This document shows positions 15,746-24,383 of a stretch of 64,000 nucleotides of DNA, piece after piece. Numbering within the stretch: the first letter of the stretch is position 1; every line of letters starts with the position of its first letter. A program made the position numbers and the translations under genes. A model generated the notes under the pieces. It made no database searches. It was not told the origin of the DNA and saw only the letters and a list, made by a program, of their open reading frames with translations. The DNA is from Dyella silvatica (GTDB taxonomy: Bacteria > Pseudomonadota > Gammaproteobacteria > Xanthomonadales > Rhodanobacteraceae), in assembly GCF_026283955.1 (NCBI RefSeq), contig NZ_JAPDPE010000003.1, forward strand, positions 40,455-104,454. The letters are read 5' to 3'.

Positions 15746-17499
15746 GTACGTGCATTGGGCTGTTGAAGTGGCGCAGCGGTCCAGCCTAAGGTCGATCGAC
15801 CCGCGCTGGGCGATGCCATAAGGCGCCGGCATGAATCAGCTGACTGTTGCCATGAAGCCGTGGGCGTTCGTTGGGTCGATCCAGCCTGGAAGATCTGCCC
15901 CCATCGCAATGGGCGTTGCCGGCATGGGCGCATCGTCGTGCGATGTTGTCGCAGCAGGGGCAACTGGGCTTCGCATTTCGCGTTGCCTTTCAATGCGATG
16001 AGTGCGTTGAGCAAGGCCTGACCGTTGGGGCTGCCCAGGCCGGTGCACGGGTCCCAGCCGACCGCTGCCTGATAGCTGCCGTTATTGCCCTGGGTGATAT
16101 CGCGAAACGGCGCGCTGCCGATTTGATAAAAAGCCGCATGCGGGTCACCCAGCGCGCTGCCGAGTTGCTGGTTCAAGCGGGCGATGAGGGCGGCCCACAA
16201 GGGTGCCACCGCACTGGTGCCGCCGATGACCTGGTCCTTGCCGTCCACCCGCACTTGATAACCGGTCAGCGGATCGGCATTGCCGGCCACATCGGGTACG
16301 CCGCGACCGGCATAACCATTCGTGGCCGTTGGCACGTTGACCTTGGCCTGGAAGGCCGGCAGCGGGAAATCGACGCTGACGCCGCCACCGCTGGCGCCTT
16401 CATTCGCCGCGGTTTCGTTCCATACCACTTCGCTTTGAATATGCCCGTTGCTGGCCTTCAGCCGGGTGCCGCCGCAAGCCAGCGCGTACGGGCTGGAGGA
16501 GGGGAAATCCACATGCGGCTGACCACCGCTGACGCCATCGCTGGAACCATCGTCGCCGGCGGCGACGATGACGGTGACGCCCACTGCGGCGGCGTCTTGC
16601 AAGGCGGCCTGCATCGCAGCGAGCGACTGTGTGCTCCAGTTGCTTTCGGGGCCGCCCCAGCTAATCGAAATAATCGATGGCTTGTAGGTGGTGTCATGCG
16701 CGGCGTGCGAGATGGCGTTGTAGAAACCTTGATCGGTGTTCGGTGCGAAGTACACCACCAGCTTGGCTCCGGCGGCGAGTGCACCGGCGACTTCGATATC
16801 CAGCATCACCTCGCCGTCGGCCTGGCCTCCCGGTTGGCTTTTACCGCCATCGACCGACACCGCACTCAACGAGGGCGTAGCGATGCCCAGCCCGCTGAAG
16901 TAGTGCTGCAGATCGGCGCTGCTATAGCCGCCGCCCAGCTCGATCAAAGCGATGGTCTGGCCACTGCCATCGGTGTTGGCGGGAAACTGGTAGAGCTGAC
17001 CCAGTTGCGGTGGCGTGTAGCTGGTGCTCGGCTGCGCCTGGGGTTTACGAAATTGCGCTCGGGCAATCGGCCGCAGATCCAGGCCCAGCACGGCCATCAC
17101 TGCCGGCGACAAGGCCGTCGGCAGGCTCGGTGCCTGCGCACTGGCGGTGAACTGGCTGCCATCGGCGCGCTGGTAATGCCCTAGCTCCACACCGAAGGCG
17201 CGTTGCAAGGCCTGTACCGAACCTTGCAAATGCAGCGTGCGATGCGACACATGGCAGGCGGTTTCCTGCAGCCCGTGTTCGCGCGCGAAGCCGCGCAGGC
17301 TTTCCACGTCGGCCGGGTCGGCGCCGTAGTGCGCGGCGTAGGTTTCGCGCTGCCAGGACGGTGGCTGCGGCCACGCCGCGGCGGAGGGCGATTTGCCCTT
17401 GCGGCGCAAAACCACGGTCACCGCCAGCGAGGCGTGAGGATCGTGCGGGCCGAGGTAGCGGGCATCGGCTGGCAGTTTCCAGTGAGTGCGTTCGTTCAT
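15715..17499 (-). CDS. S53 family serine-carboxyl peptidase (sedolisin/kumamolisin type)
   Basis: 594 residues. N-terminal activation (pro-kumamolisin) domain about residues 1-150, with the linker region before TPPQLGQLYQFP; catalytic domain about 165-510. The Glu/Asp of the acid triad fall in DGEVMLDIEVAGA, the oxyanion region in IISISWGG, and the catalytic Ser in GGTSAVAPLWAAL; calcium site near FRDITQGNNG and GWDPCTGLGSPNG closes the domain. No signal peptide is evident at the N-terminus, although these enzymes are usually exported and acid-active. After the domain, about 75 basic, low-complexity residues follow, overlapping the convergent ATPase gene by 31 bp; this tail may be the product of a frameshift or lost stop. 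Divergent from hemB. Confidence 0.9.
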   Translation of the reverse strand: MNERTHWKLPADARYLGPHDPHASLAVTVVLRRKGKSPSAAAWPQPPSWQRETYAAHYGADPADVESLRGFAREHGLQETACHVSHRTLHLQGSVQALQRAFGVELGHYQRADGSQFTASAQAPSLPTALSPAVMAVLGLDLRPIARAQFRKPQAQPSTSYTPPQLGQLYQFPANTDGSGQTIALIELGGGYSSADLQHYFSGLGIATPSLSAVSVDGGKSQPGGQADGEVMLDIEVAGALAAGAKLVVYFAPNTDQGFYNAISHAAHDTTYKPSIISISWGGPESNWSTQSLAAMQAALQDAAAVGVTVIVAAGDDGSSDGVSGGQPHVDFPSSSPYALACGGTRLKASNGHIQSEVVWNETAANEGASGGGVSVDFPLPAFQAKVNVPTATNGYAGRGVPDVAGNADPLTGYQVRVDGKDQVIGGTSAVAPLWAALIARLNQQLGSALGDPHAAFYQIGSAPFRDITQGNNGSYQAAVGWDPCTGLGSPNGQALLNALIALKGNAKCEAQLPLLRQHRTTMRPCRQRPLRWGQIFQAGSTQRTPTASWQQSADSCRRLMASPSAGRSTLGWTAAPLQQPNARTQARAPAPPT

Positions 17500-17538
17500 G
17501 ACGGGCTCTCTTGGCGAGTGGGATGCAGGATGCGCTGA

Positions 17539-18543
<1,005 letters not shown>

Positions 18544-18546
18544 CGG

Positions 18547-20589
18547 CTATTCCCGCTCGCCCACGGGCAGCAGGGTTGGCTTGAGCGGTGGCTGTATTTG
18601 CCTTGTCGCGCGGCTACCGCTAAACCGCTCCCGCAGGCGCAGAAAGGGTCGCTCCAGCACTAGGTACAGCAAGCTGCCCACACTGAGTGTGGCGACGGCA
18701 TAGGTGGCAAACGCGAGTGCGCCGTGTCCTTCGAGGGATGCGGCAAAGGTGCTTTCAACCAGATGAAAGACAATCTTATGGCTGAGATACAGGCTGTAGG
18801 AGATCAGCGCGATCCAGCCGGCCCCCGGCACGCGCACGGTGCCGAGCAAGCCCTGGGCGCTGCTGGCCGCGGCCACCAGCAAGGCAAGGCCAGTCGAAAG
18901 CAGGGGGTAGCCCAGCACCGAAGGCCAGAAGCCGGTGCGGTCCTGAAACAGCCAGATCGCCGCGGCGACCACGGCCAAGCCACCCAGCATCAAGCGATTG
19001 GCGTTGGCTTGAAGGTGCGCCCAAAGTAGCGGTCGATAGGCTTTGATGGTGGCCAGGACCACCCCGGCGAGCAGGCCATCAAGACGGGTATAGGTGGGGT
19101 AATAAATGCCTTCGACAAAGCGCAACCCGAAACGCCCGTCATCCAGGTCACGCACCGGCGCCATGCTGTACTGCCAGACATAGCCGCGTAGGGCCATACC
19201 GGTGATGACCAGGGCGACGCAGATGGCGATGAATCTGGCGGTGGAGGGGCGCCGTGTCAGCCACCAGGCCAGCCACGGAAACAGCAGATAGAAATGCTCC
19301 TCGACGCATAGCGACCACAGGTGCGAGAACGCCTTGTTGTGTTGGTAGTCGATCAAAAAATTGAGCGTGAAGGTGAGGAACTGCCACAGCGGCTGGATCC
19401 CCGCTGCCTCGCGACATGCGGGCCACATGAAGTACAAGGCCAGCATCAGCCACAACACAGGCAGCACGCGGAAGGCGCGACGCAGATAAAAGTCGGTAAA
19501 AGACAGTGGCTCACCGCGGCTCAGCGGCTTGAGCAATTGTGAGCCGATCAGATAACCACTGAGCACGAAGAACAAATCGACGCCCATCCAGCCGTAGTTC
19601 TGCAGCATCGCAAAGCGTTCGCCGATGCCGCCGACGATGTACGAGTGAAACAACATCACCCAGACGATGGCGATGGCGCGCAATAGATCGAGGCCGGGCA
19701 GGCGCTGCATTGCATTCCCTTGCATAGGGTCGTAGATCGAGGACTTGAATGGATCGGCGGCGACAAGGCTCATGCCAGCCGTACGCGTCACTTTAGCGGC
19801 GATGACGAGAGCATTTATGGCTTTTATCCGGCCATGCAGGGCTTCGACGTAGGTGCGGCTGGCGCGCAGGGGCGTGCCATCGCGCAGCCGCAGCAGCACA
19901 TCGCGGTTGGACAGCGCTTGCAGTTCGGCAATCCGCTCGATGCAGACAATGGTCGATCGGTGGATCCGCACAAACCGCAAGGGGTCGAGCCGGCCAGCCA
20001 GCTGATGCAGGGTTTCGCGCAGCAGGTGCAACTTGTTGCCGACATGCAGGCCGGCATAGTCACCGGTCGCTTCGATCCAGTCGATCTGCGCCACATCGAC
20101 AAAGCTGATCCGGTTGCCGGTACGCACGGTAAATCGACTGGCGTAGGCGGGAGCATCGGTGCGGGCGGCCAGCCAGGCGTCGACGCCGGTGCTCGTGCGT
20201 GGGTGGTGGCGGTTGGCGTGCGTTTGCCGTGCGCGGTCCAGCGCTTCGCCAAAGCGATCGTCGTCGATCGGCTTGAGCAGGTAATCGAGCGCATGAATTT
20301 CAAAAGCGCGTATGGCGAACTGATCGTAAGCGGTCAGCAGAATCGCCATTGGGCGTTGCTGTGGCGATAGCGTGCCCAGCGCTTCCAGCCCGCTGATCCC
20401 CGGCATCTGCACATCCATGAAAACCAGGTCAGGTGTTTGCGCCAGCATGGCGGCCACCGCCGACTCGCCGTCGCCGCACTCACCGATGACTTGCATGTCG
20501 GCATGGCTGGCCAGCCGTGTGCACACGCCACTTCGAGCGAGTGGCTCGTCGTCAACGACGAGCACACGCAAGATGCCGCCGGACGTCAT
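18547..20589 (-). CDS. LytTR response regulator fused to acyltransferase-3 membrane domain
   Basis: 680 residues in one uninterrupted frame. Residues 1-120: receiver domain, DDEP acidic pair, phospho-acceptor D59 in VFMDVQMPG, Lys in LLKPIDD. Residues about 150-255: LytTR DNA-binding domain (FTVRTGNRISFVDVAQIDWIEA, FVRIHRSTIV, LRASRTYVEALHGRI). Residues about 256-293 are a linker; from M294 (position 19710) an acyltransferase-3 (OafA/YrhL type) begins with RLPGLDLLRAIAIVWVMLFHS and runs about ten TM helices, with FLWS-like SHLWSLCVEEHFYLLFP, ending in a basic tail. M294 is preceded by AAGGGA, so the membrane half could also be made separately. Coupled to the sensor kinase (ATGA overlap). Either a real fusion or a lost stop codon. 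Confidence 0.85.
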   Translation of the reverse strand: MTSGGILRVLVVDDEPLARSGVCTRLASHADMQVIGECGDGESAVAAMLAQTPDLVFMDVQMPGISGLEALGTLSPQQRPMAILLTAYDQFAIRAFEIHALDYLLKPIDDDRFGEALDRARQTHANRHHPRTSTGVDAWLAARTDAPAYASRFTVRTGNRISFVDVAQIDWIEATGDYAGLHVGNKLHLLRETLHQLAGRLDPLRFVRIHRSTIVCIERIAELQALSNRDVLLRLRDGTPLRASRTYVEALHGRIKAINALVIAAKVTRTAGMSLVAADPFKSSIYDPMQGNAMQRLPGLDLLRAIAIVWVMLFHSYIVGGIGERFAMLQNYGWMGVDLFFVLSGYLIGSQLLKPLSRGEPLSFTDFYLRRAFRVLPVLWLMLALYFMWPACREAAGIQPLWQFLTFTLNFLIDYQHNKAFSHLWSLCVEEHFYLLFPWLAWWLTRRPSTARFIAICVALVITGMALRGYVWQYSMAPVRDLDDGRFGLRFVEGIYYPTYTRLDGLLAGVVLATIKAYRPLLWAHLQANANRLMLGGLAVVAAAIWLFQDRTGFWPSVLGYPLLSTGLALLVAAASSAQGLLGTVRVPGAGWIALISYSLYLSHKIVFHLVESTFAASLEGHGALAFATYAVATLSVGSLLYLVLERPFLRLRERFSGSRATRQIQPPLKPTLLPVGERE

Positions 20590-21692
20590 GGCGCTAGCGC
20601 CTGTACCGTCGTCGACGCAGCCAAGCCGGGCCGGAACGGCAGCTCGATGCTGACGGCATAACCGCCGTCATCGGTGGGTCCGTAGGCCATGTGGTAATCG
20701 CTGGGATAGAGTTTTTCCAGTCGTTCGCGCACGTTGCGCAAGCCGATGGCCGAGGGGCGATGCTCGCGCTGACTTTGCCCGGAGTTTGTGCTCGCACCGT
20801 CGTTGCGTATGCGTAGCTGCAGTCGGTCTTGCATGCGGCTGATATGAAGATCTATCCGTCCAGGTTCGCGCCGTTGCGCGATGCCGTGGCGAATGGCATT
20901 TTCGACCAGCGGCTGCAGCAATAGATAAGGCACCAGGGCGTGCAGCGAATCCGGGCCGATCTGCATGCCGATGCTAAGTCGCGATCCCAGCCTGGCTTTT
21001 TCGATATCCAGATAATGCTCGGTCAGTGACAACTCATCGGCGAGTGCCACCTCGTGGTTGTCGCCGCCCTCCAGGGTGGCGCGGAGAAAATCCCCCAGCC
21101 GGGCAATCATGCGGGTGGCGTCGCGCGAGCGCCCCTCGACCACCAAGCTCGAGATGGCATTCAAGGTATTGAACAGAAAATGCGGATGCAGCTGGTAGCG
21201 CAGCGCGCGCAGTTCGGCATCGCGGGCAAGCGAGGTGGCCATCAGCACCCGTTGCTGTTCGTGCTTGAGTTCGAAGTAATACGCGATGACGGCATGAATC
21301 GCGCAGAAGGCGATCAGCGCCAGCCAGCAGCCGTCCAGGCCACTGAAAATCCGCGACCAGAGAAACGATGGCAATTGACCCCAGGCAACGGCCATCCGCT
21401 GCGCGATCACGCTGTTGACCAGGGATAACAGGTAGGTCAACGAGAGCAAGACGAGAATCGCCAACCACCATGGCATGTGCCGTCGCCACAGGCCGCGTTG
21501 CAAGGCGGTCAGCGGTATCGTCCAGATCACATAGGCCACCGCGTAAAGCGCGCGATATGCGCCGGCATGCCCATGGCCGAGGTCGGGCAAGGCCATCACC
21601 GCCATACATAGAGTGACCGGCAGGCCAGCCAGTATCGGCAACCAGAACGGCGGTAAAGCCACGCGGCTGTCGGCGGGTGCGGGGGCTTTCAT
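20586..21692 (-). CDS. LytS-type membrane sensor histidine kinase
   Basis: 368 residues from ATG 21692 (an ATG at 21722 would add ten). Four hydrophobic segments within about residues 15-145 form the membrane sensor; the His_kinase (PF06580) domain follows with phospho-acceptor His in RYQLHPHFLFNTLNAISSLV, then an HATPase domain with LVENAIRHGIAQ (N box) and IGLRNVRERLEKLYP (G box). It pairs with the LytTR regulator that follows by a 4-bp overlap. Such pairs control envelope, competence or polysaccharide functions; an acyltransferase partner fused to the regulator points to surface-glycan or lipid acetylation. Confidence 0.92.
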   Translation of the reverse strand: MKAPAPADSRVALPPFWLPILAGLPVTLCMAVMALPDLGHGHAGAYRALYAVAYVIWTIPLTALQRGLWRRHMPWWLAILVLLSLTYLLSLVNSVIAQRMAVAWGQLPSFLWSRIFSGLDGCWLALIAFCAIHAVIAYYFELKHEQQRVLMATSLARDAELRALRYQLHPHFLFNTLNAISSLVVEGRSRDATRMIARLGDFLRATLEGGDNHEVALADELSLTEHYLDIEKARLGSRLSIGMQIGPDSLHALVPYLLLQPLVENAIRHGIAQRREPGRIDLHISRMQDRLQLRIRNDGASTNSGQSQREHRPSAIGLRNVRERLEKLYPSDYHMAYGPTDDGGYAVSIELPFRPGLAASTTVQALAP

Positions 21693-21968
21693 GCCGGCAT
21701 CGACCCTGGTCTTGCCGAGCACCGCCGCGACGATGGCTTCATGTTCTTCTCTGCAATCTGGCTACGGGCATGTGCCGCCGAAGTGTGCCAGAAACGGTTG
21801 CCAAGAGGCCTGCAGCCTGCGCGCACTTCGCGGTGGCGCCATGCTTGTTGCAGATGGCACAAGCCCGGCCGCGTCAGGGGTTGCGGTACGGCTCAGCGCC
21901 GCATGCTTTGCGCTGAGCCGTGCCTTGTATGCGGTGAAACGGTGGCTTGTGGGCCGGCGTTACGCGGC

Positions 21969-22349
21969 TTACACGTACTGCGCGATGCCGTTGCCGAAGG
22001 ACCAGTTCTCTTTTCCGGTTTCCAGCAAGTTGATGAAGAGGTCCTCAGGGCGCAGACCCGGATCGACGGCGAGCACTTCGGCCATACGCCGGTATAGCGC
22101 CTGCTTTTGCTCCACCGTGCGTGAGTTGTTGCAGGCGATTTGCACGATGACCAGATCATCACCGCGCGCGATGTCCATATAACTGGGGTCGTAGTCGAAT
22201 TCCTCGGCGTCGTGCTGGCTGATCAAGATGAAGCGGTCGTTCTCGGGCACGTTAAATGTTTCGCGCATGGCGCGGTAAATGCCGTTGCGCAAGCCGGCAA
22301 GATACTTCGGCGATTTGCCACGGCGCAGGGCGATACGGACGAGAGGCAT
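21969..22349 (-). CDS. Tautomerase family protein
   Basis: 126 residues from ATG 22349, preceded by AAGGA. The mature N-terminus would be Pro (MPLVRIALRRGK), the catalytic base of the tautomerase superfamily after Met removal. RDEF-type features: YRAMRETFNVPENDRFILISQHDAEEF and RRMAEVLAVDPGLRPEDLFINL. Last gene of a three-gene operon with a DUF4865 protein and a CMD-domain protein, opposite a LysR regulator. The natural substrate is unknown; the context suggests small aromatic or reactive carbonyl compounds. Confidence 0.88.
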   Translation of the reverse strand: MPLVRIALRRGKSPKYLAGLRNGIYRAMRETFNVPENDRFILISQHDAEEFDYDPSYMDIARGDDLVIVQIACNNSRTVEQKQALYRRMAEVLAVDPGLRPEDLFINLLETGKENWSFGNGIAQYV

Positions 22350-22385
22350 GGGGTTTTCCTTGAGGTGTGCTGGTTGAGCGGGCAA

Positions 22386-22958
22386 TCAGCCCGTGACGGC
22401 AGGCAGGGATAGGTGGCCGACCTCGTATAGCTGCCGGTCTTCGCGGGCGAGGCCGGCACGTGGTTCAGCCCACAGGCGAAAGCGCAACAGCGACCAACGG
22501 GTCGGTTCGAAGGCCGTCACCGTGGCGAGGGCGCCCTGCGATACATCACGCTGCGCGACTTCGTTTTCTTGGCGGCGAAGTTCATCGAGCGAGGTATATG
22601 CCGGTATCGCGGTGATTTCACGCGTGGCGCAGACCGCCTTGGATAGATCCGGTGACAGCTTGGCCTGCCACACCGACCAGGTTTGTATCGACGGCCAGCC
22701 GAAGGCCTGGGTGAGCGCGGCGAACGTCTCGCTGCCGAGAAACGCGTTCATGCCTTCGCTGTCGTCCCAGAGATAGAACGGCGCATACAAATTGTCGCGC
22801 GTGGGCAATGTGGGCCTGTTGCGGTCGGCACTGAGGTAGGCCTTGAAGCGCAGCTTGGGAAAGCCGTCCAGCAAATGGCCCTTGCTGGCAATGCGTTGCC
22901 GGATGATGCTCATGTCGTAGTCGGCTGGCAGCACAAAGCTGTATTGCATGGCGATCAT
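22386..22958 (-). CDS. DUF4865 family protein
   Basis: 190 residues from ATG 22958 (MIAMQYSFVLPADYDM), a typical N-terminus of the DUF4865 family, which is repeatedly found with CMD and tautomerase genes. NLYAPFYLWDDSEGMNAF and FGWPSIQTW lie mid-protein. Two alpha/beta halves resembling dimeric ferredoxin-like (ABM) folds are plausible: both contain a hydrophobic strand plus helix pattern. No catalytic residues are known. Eight bases after the CMD gene and 36 before the tautomerase gene; co-transcribed. Confidence 0.8.
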   Translation of the reverse strand: MIAMQYSFVLPADYDMSIIRQRIASKGHLLDGFPKLRFKAYLSADRNRPTLPTRDNLYAPFYLWDDSEGMNAFLGSETFAALTQAFGWPSIQTWSVWQAKLSPDLSKAVCATREITAIPAYTSLDELRRQENEVAQRDVSQGALATVTAFEPTRWSLLRFRLWAEPRAGLAREDRQLYEVGHLSLPAVTG

Positions 22959-22965
22959 GTCGCGC

Positions 22966-23289
22966 TCACTCCTGCTCGGCAATCAGCGTGCGCAGCACGT
23001 TGAGCGCGGATACCGCTGCCGGCCAGCCCGCATAAAAAGCCAGGTGGGTGATCAGCTCGACCAGTTCGTCCTGGCTGATGCCGTTATCCCGTGCGCGGCG
23101 CAGGTGAAAAGGCAGTTGCTCGGTGCGGTTCAGGGCAATCAGCGTTGCCACGGTGGCCAGGCTGCGATCGCGCGGGGCCAGGCCCGGACGTTGCCAGACA
23201 TCGCCAAACAAAACCTGGTCGGTCAGCTCTGCCAGTTTGGGGGCCAGGTCGCCCATGGCTTGTTGGCCGGTTGCTGCGTTGGTGCTCAT
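22966..23289 (-). CDS. Carboxymuconolactone decarboxylase (CMD) family protein
   Basis: 107 residues. CMD fold with RDRSLATVATLIALNRTEQLPFHLRRARDNGIS and ITHLAFYAGWPAAVSALNVLR. It lacks the CxxC...H of AhpD peroxidases: there are no Cys residues in the helical core, so it belongs to the gamma-CMD-like, non-redox subgroup. First gene of the CMD-DUF4865-tautomerase operon. Probably degrades or detoxifies an aromatic-derived lactone or related compound sensed by the divergent LysR protein. Confidence 0.85.
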   Translation of the reverse strand: MSTNAATGQQAMGDLAPKLAELTDQVLFGDVWQRPGLAPRDRSLATVATLIALNRTEQLPFHLRRARDNGISQDELVELITHLAFYAGWPAAVSALNVLRTLIAEQE

Positions 23290-23345
23290 CGGGGTTCTTC
23301 CTGAGGTCTTGACGCTGGCTACAGTAACCGGACAATTCGATCCTG

Positions 23346-23386
23346 AAAATCGGGAAATATAGAATATTCAATTCATAAAATCGGGA
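23346..23386. promoter_or_regulatory. Candidate LysR-type operator in the divergent promoter
   Basis: The decamer AAAATCGGGA occurs at 23346-23355 and again at 23377-23386, 31 bases apart (three helical turns), flanking the palindrome GAATATTC (23362-23369). The block lies in the roughly 100-bp gap between the CMD operon (minus) and the LysR gene (plus), just before the LysR start, a good place for autoregulation. Confidence 0.5.
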
Positions 23387-23394
23387 TGATTGCC

Positions 23395-24291
23395 ATGCGC
23401 CGGGTAACCTTCGATCTGGATGTGCTGCGCAGCTTTGCGCTGGGCATGGAGCTGGGCAGTTTTGCCAAGGCCGCCGATCGGCTGGGTCGCTCTACCTCAG
23501 CGGTAAGCGCGCAGCTGAAAAAGCTGGAGGAGCAGGCCGGTACGCCGATTCTGCGGCGGCTGGGCCGCGGCATGGCGCTGACCGAGGCCGGTGAAATCAT
23601 GCTGACTTATGCGCGCCGCCTGCTTGAGCTTAACGACGAGGCCGCGGCAGCGATTCATGGCGGCGAACTGGAGGGCTGGATTCGCCTGGGCATGCAGGAA
23701 GATTTTGGCGAAGTGCTGCTGCCGGAGGTCTTGGGACGTTTCGCACGGGCTCACCCCAAGGTGCGGATCGAGGCGCGCATCGCCCGCAATACGGAGTTGC
23801 TCGATCGGGTCAGTTCGGGACGGCTGGATCTGGCGCTGGCCTGGGATGCCGGCCATGGCTTGCCGCAGGTACAGCACCTCGGCGAGGTGGCGATGTGCTG
23901 GATCGGACCGGCTCAGTCAGCGGGCCAGTGGCAGCGCGACAGTGGCGAACCGCTGCCGCTGGTGACCCTGGAAGCGCCGTGCATCTTGCGTACGGCCGCT
24001 ATCGATGCGCTCGACCGCGCCGGCATTCCGTGGCGGATCGCCTTTACCAGTGCCAGCCTGGCGGGCATCTGGGCCGCGGTGGCGGCGGGTTTGGGGGTGG
24101 CGTTGCGCACCCCCATTGGCCTGCCCGCTCATGTGCGCCCATTGGCTCCGTATGAGGCCGAGCTTCCGTTGATGTCCACGCTGGGTTTGCATCTGCATCG
24201 TGCCGAAGCGGAGCCGGCTGCCGCGATCGCCCGGCTGGAAGAGATCATGCTGCAGGGCTTGCATCAGTTCGCCGGGCTTGCCCATCGATGA
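23395..24291 (+). CDS. LysR-family transcriptional regulator
   Basis: 298 residues from ATG 23395; an ATG at 23386 is within the repeat and would add three residues. N-terminal winged HTH, DLDVLRSFALGMELGSFAKAADRLGRSTSAVSAQLKKLEEQAG, then an inducer-binding domain (about 90-290) starting WIRLGMQEDFGEVLLPEVLGRF. Divergent to CMD-DUF4865-tautomerase, it should activate that operon when its ligand is present. The binding domain is of the small-molecule type, ligand unknown. Confidence 0.92.
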   Translation: MRRVTFDLDVLRSFALGMELGSFAKAADRLGRSTSAVSAQLKKLEEQAGTPILRRLGRGMALTEAGEIMLTYARRLLELNDEAAAAIHGGELEGWIRLGMQEDFGEVLLPEVLGRFARAHPKVRIEARIARNTELLDRVSSGRLDLALAWDAGHGLPQVQHLGEVAMCWIGPAQSAGQWQRDSGEPLPLVTLEAPCILRTAAIDALDRAGIPWRIAFTSASLAGIWAAVAAGLGVALRTPIGLPAHVRPLAPYEAELPLMSTLGLHLHRAEAEPAAAIARLEEIMLQGLHQFAGLAHR

Positions 24292-24383
24292 TGATGGACG
24301 CTGCGACATAAGCTGGCGCGTGGCGTTCGTTGAGCCGCGTGCGCGTGAAATAATCGCCCTACTACGAGTCGAGCCGCGAGCGC

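Noticed and set aside
21723..21968. Possible gene in the gap between the kinase and tautomerase genes
   Set aside because: Only an unsupported plus-strand frame crosses it, running over both neighbours; nothing recognisable.
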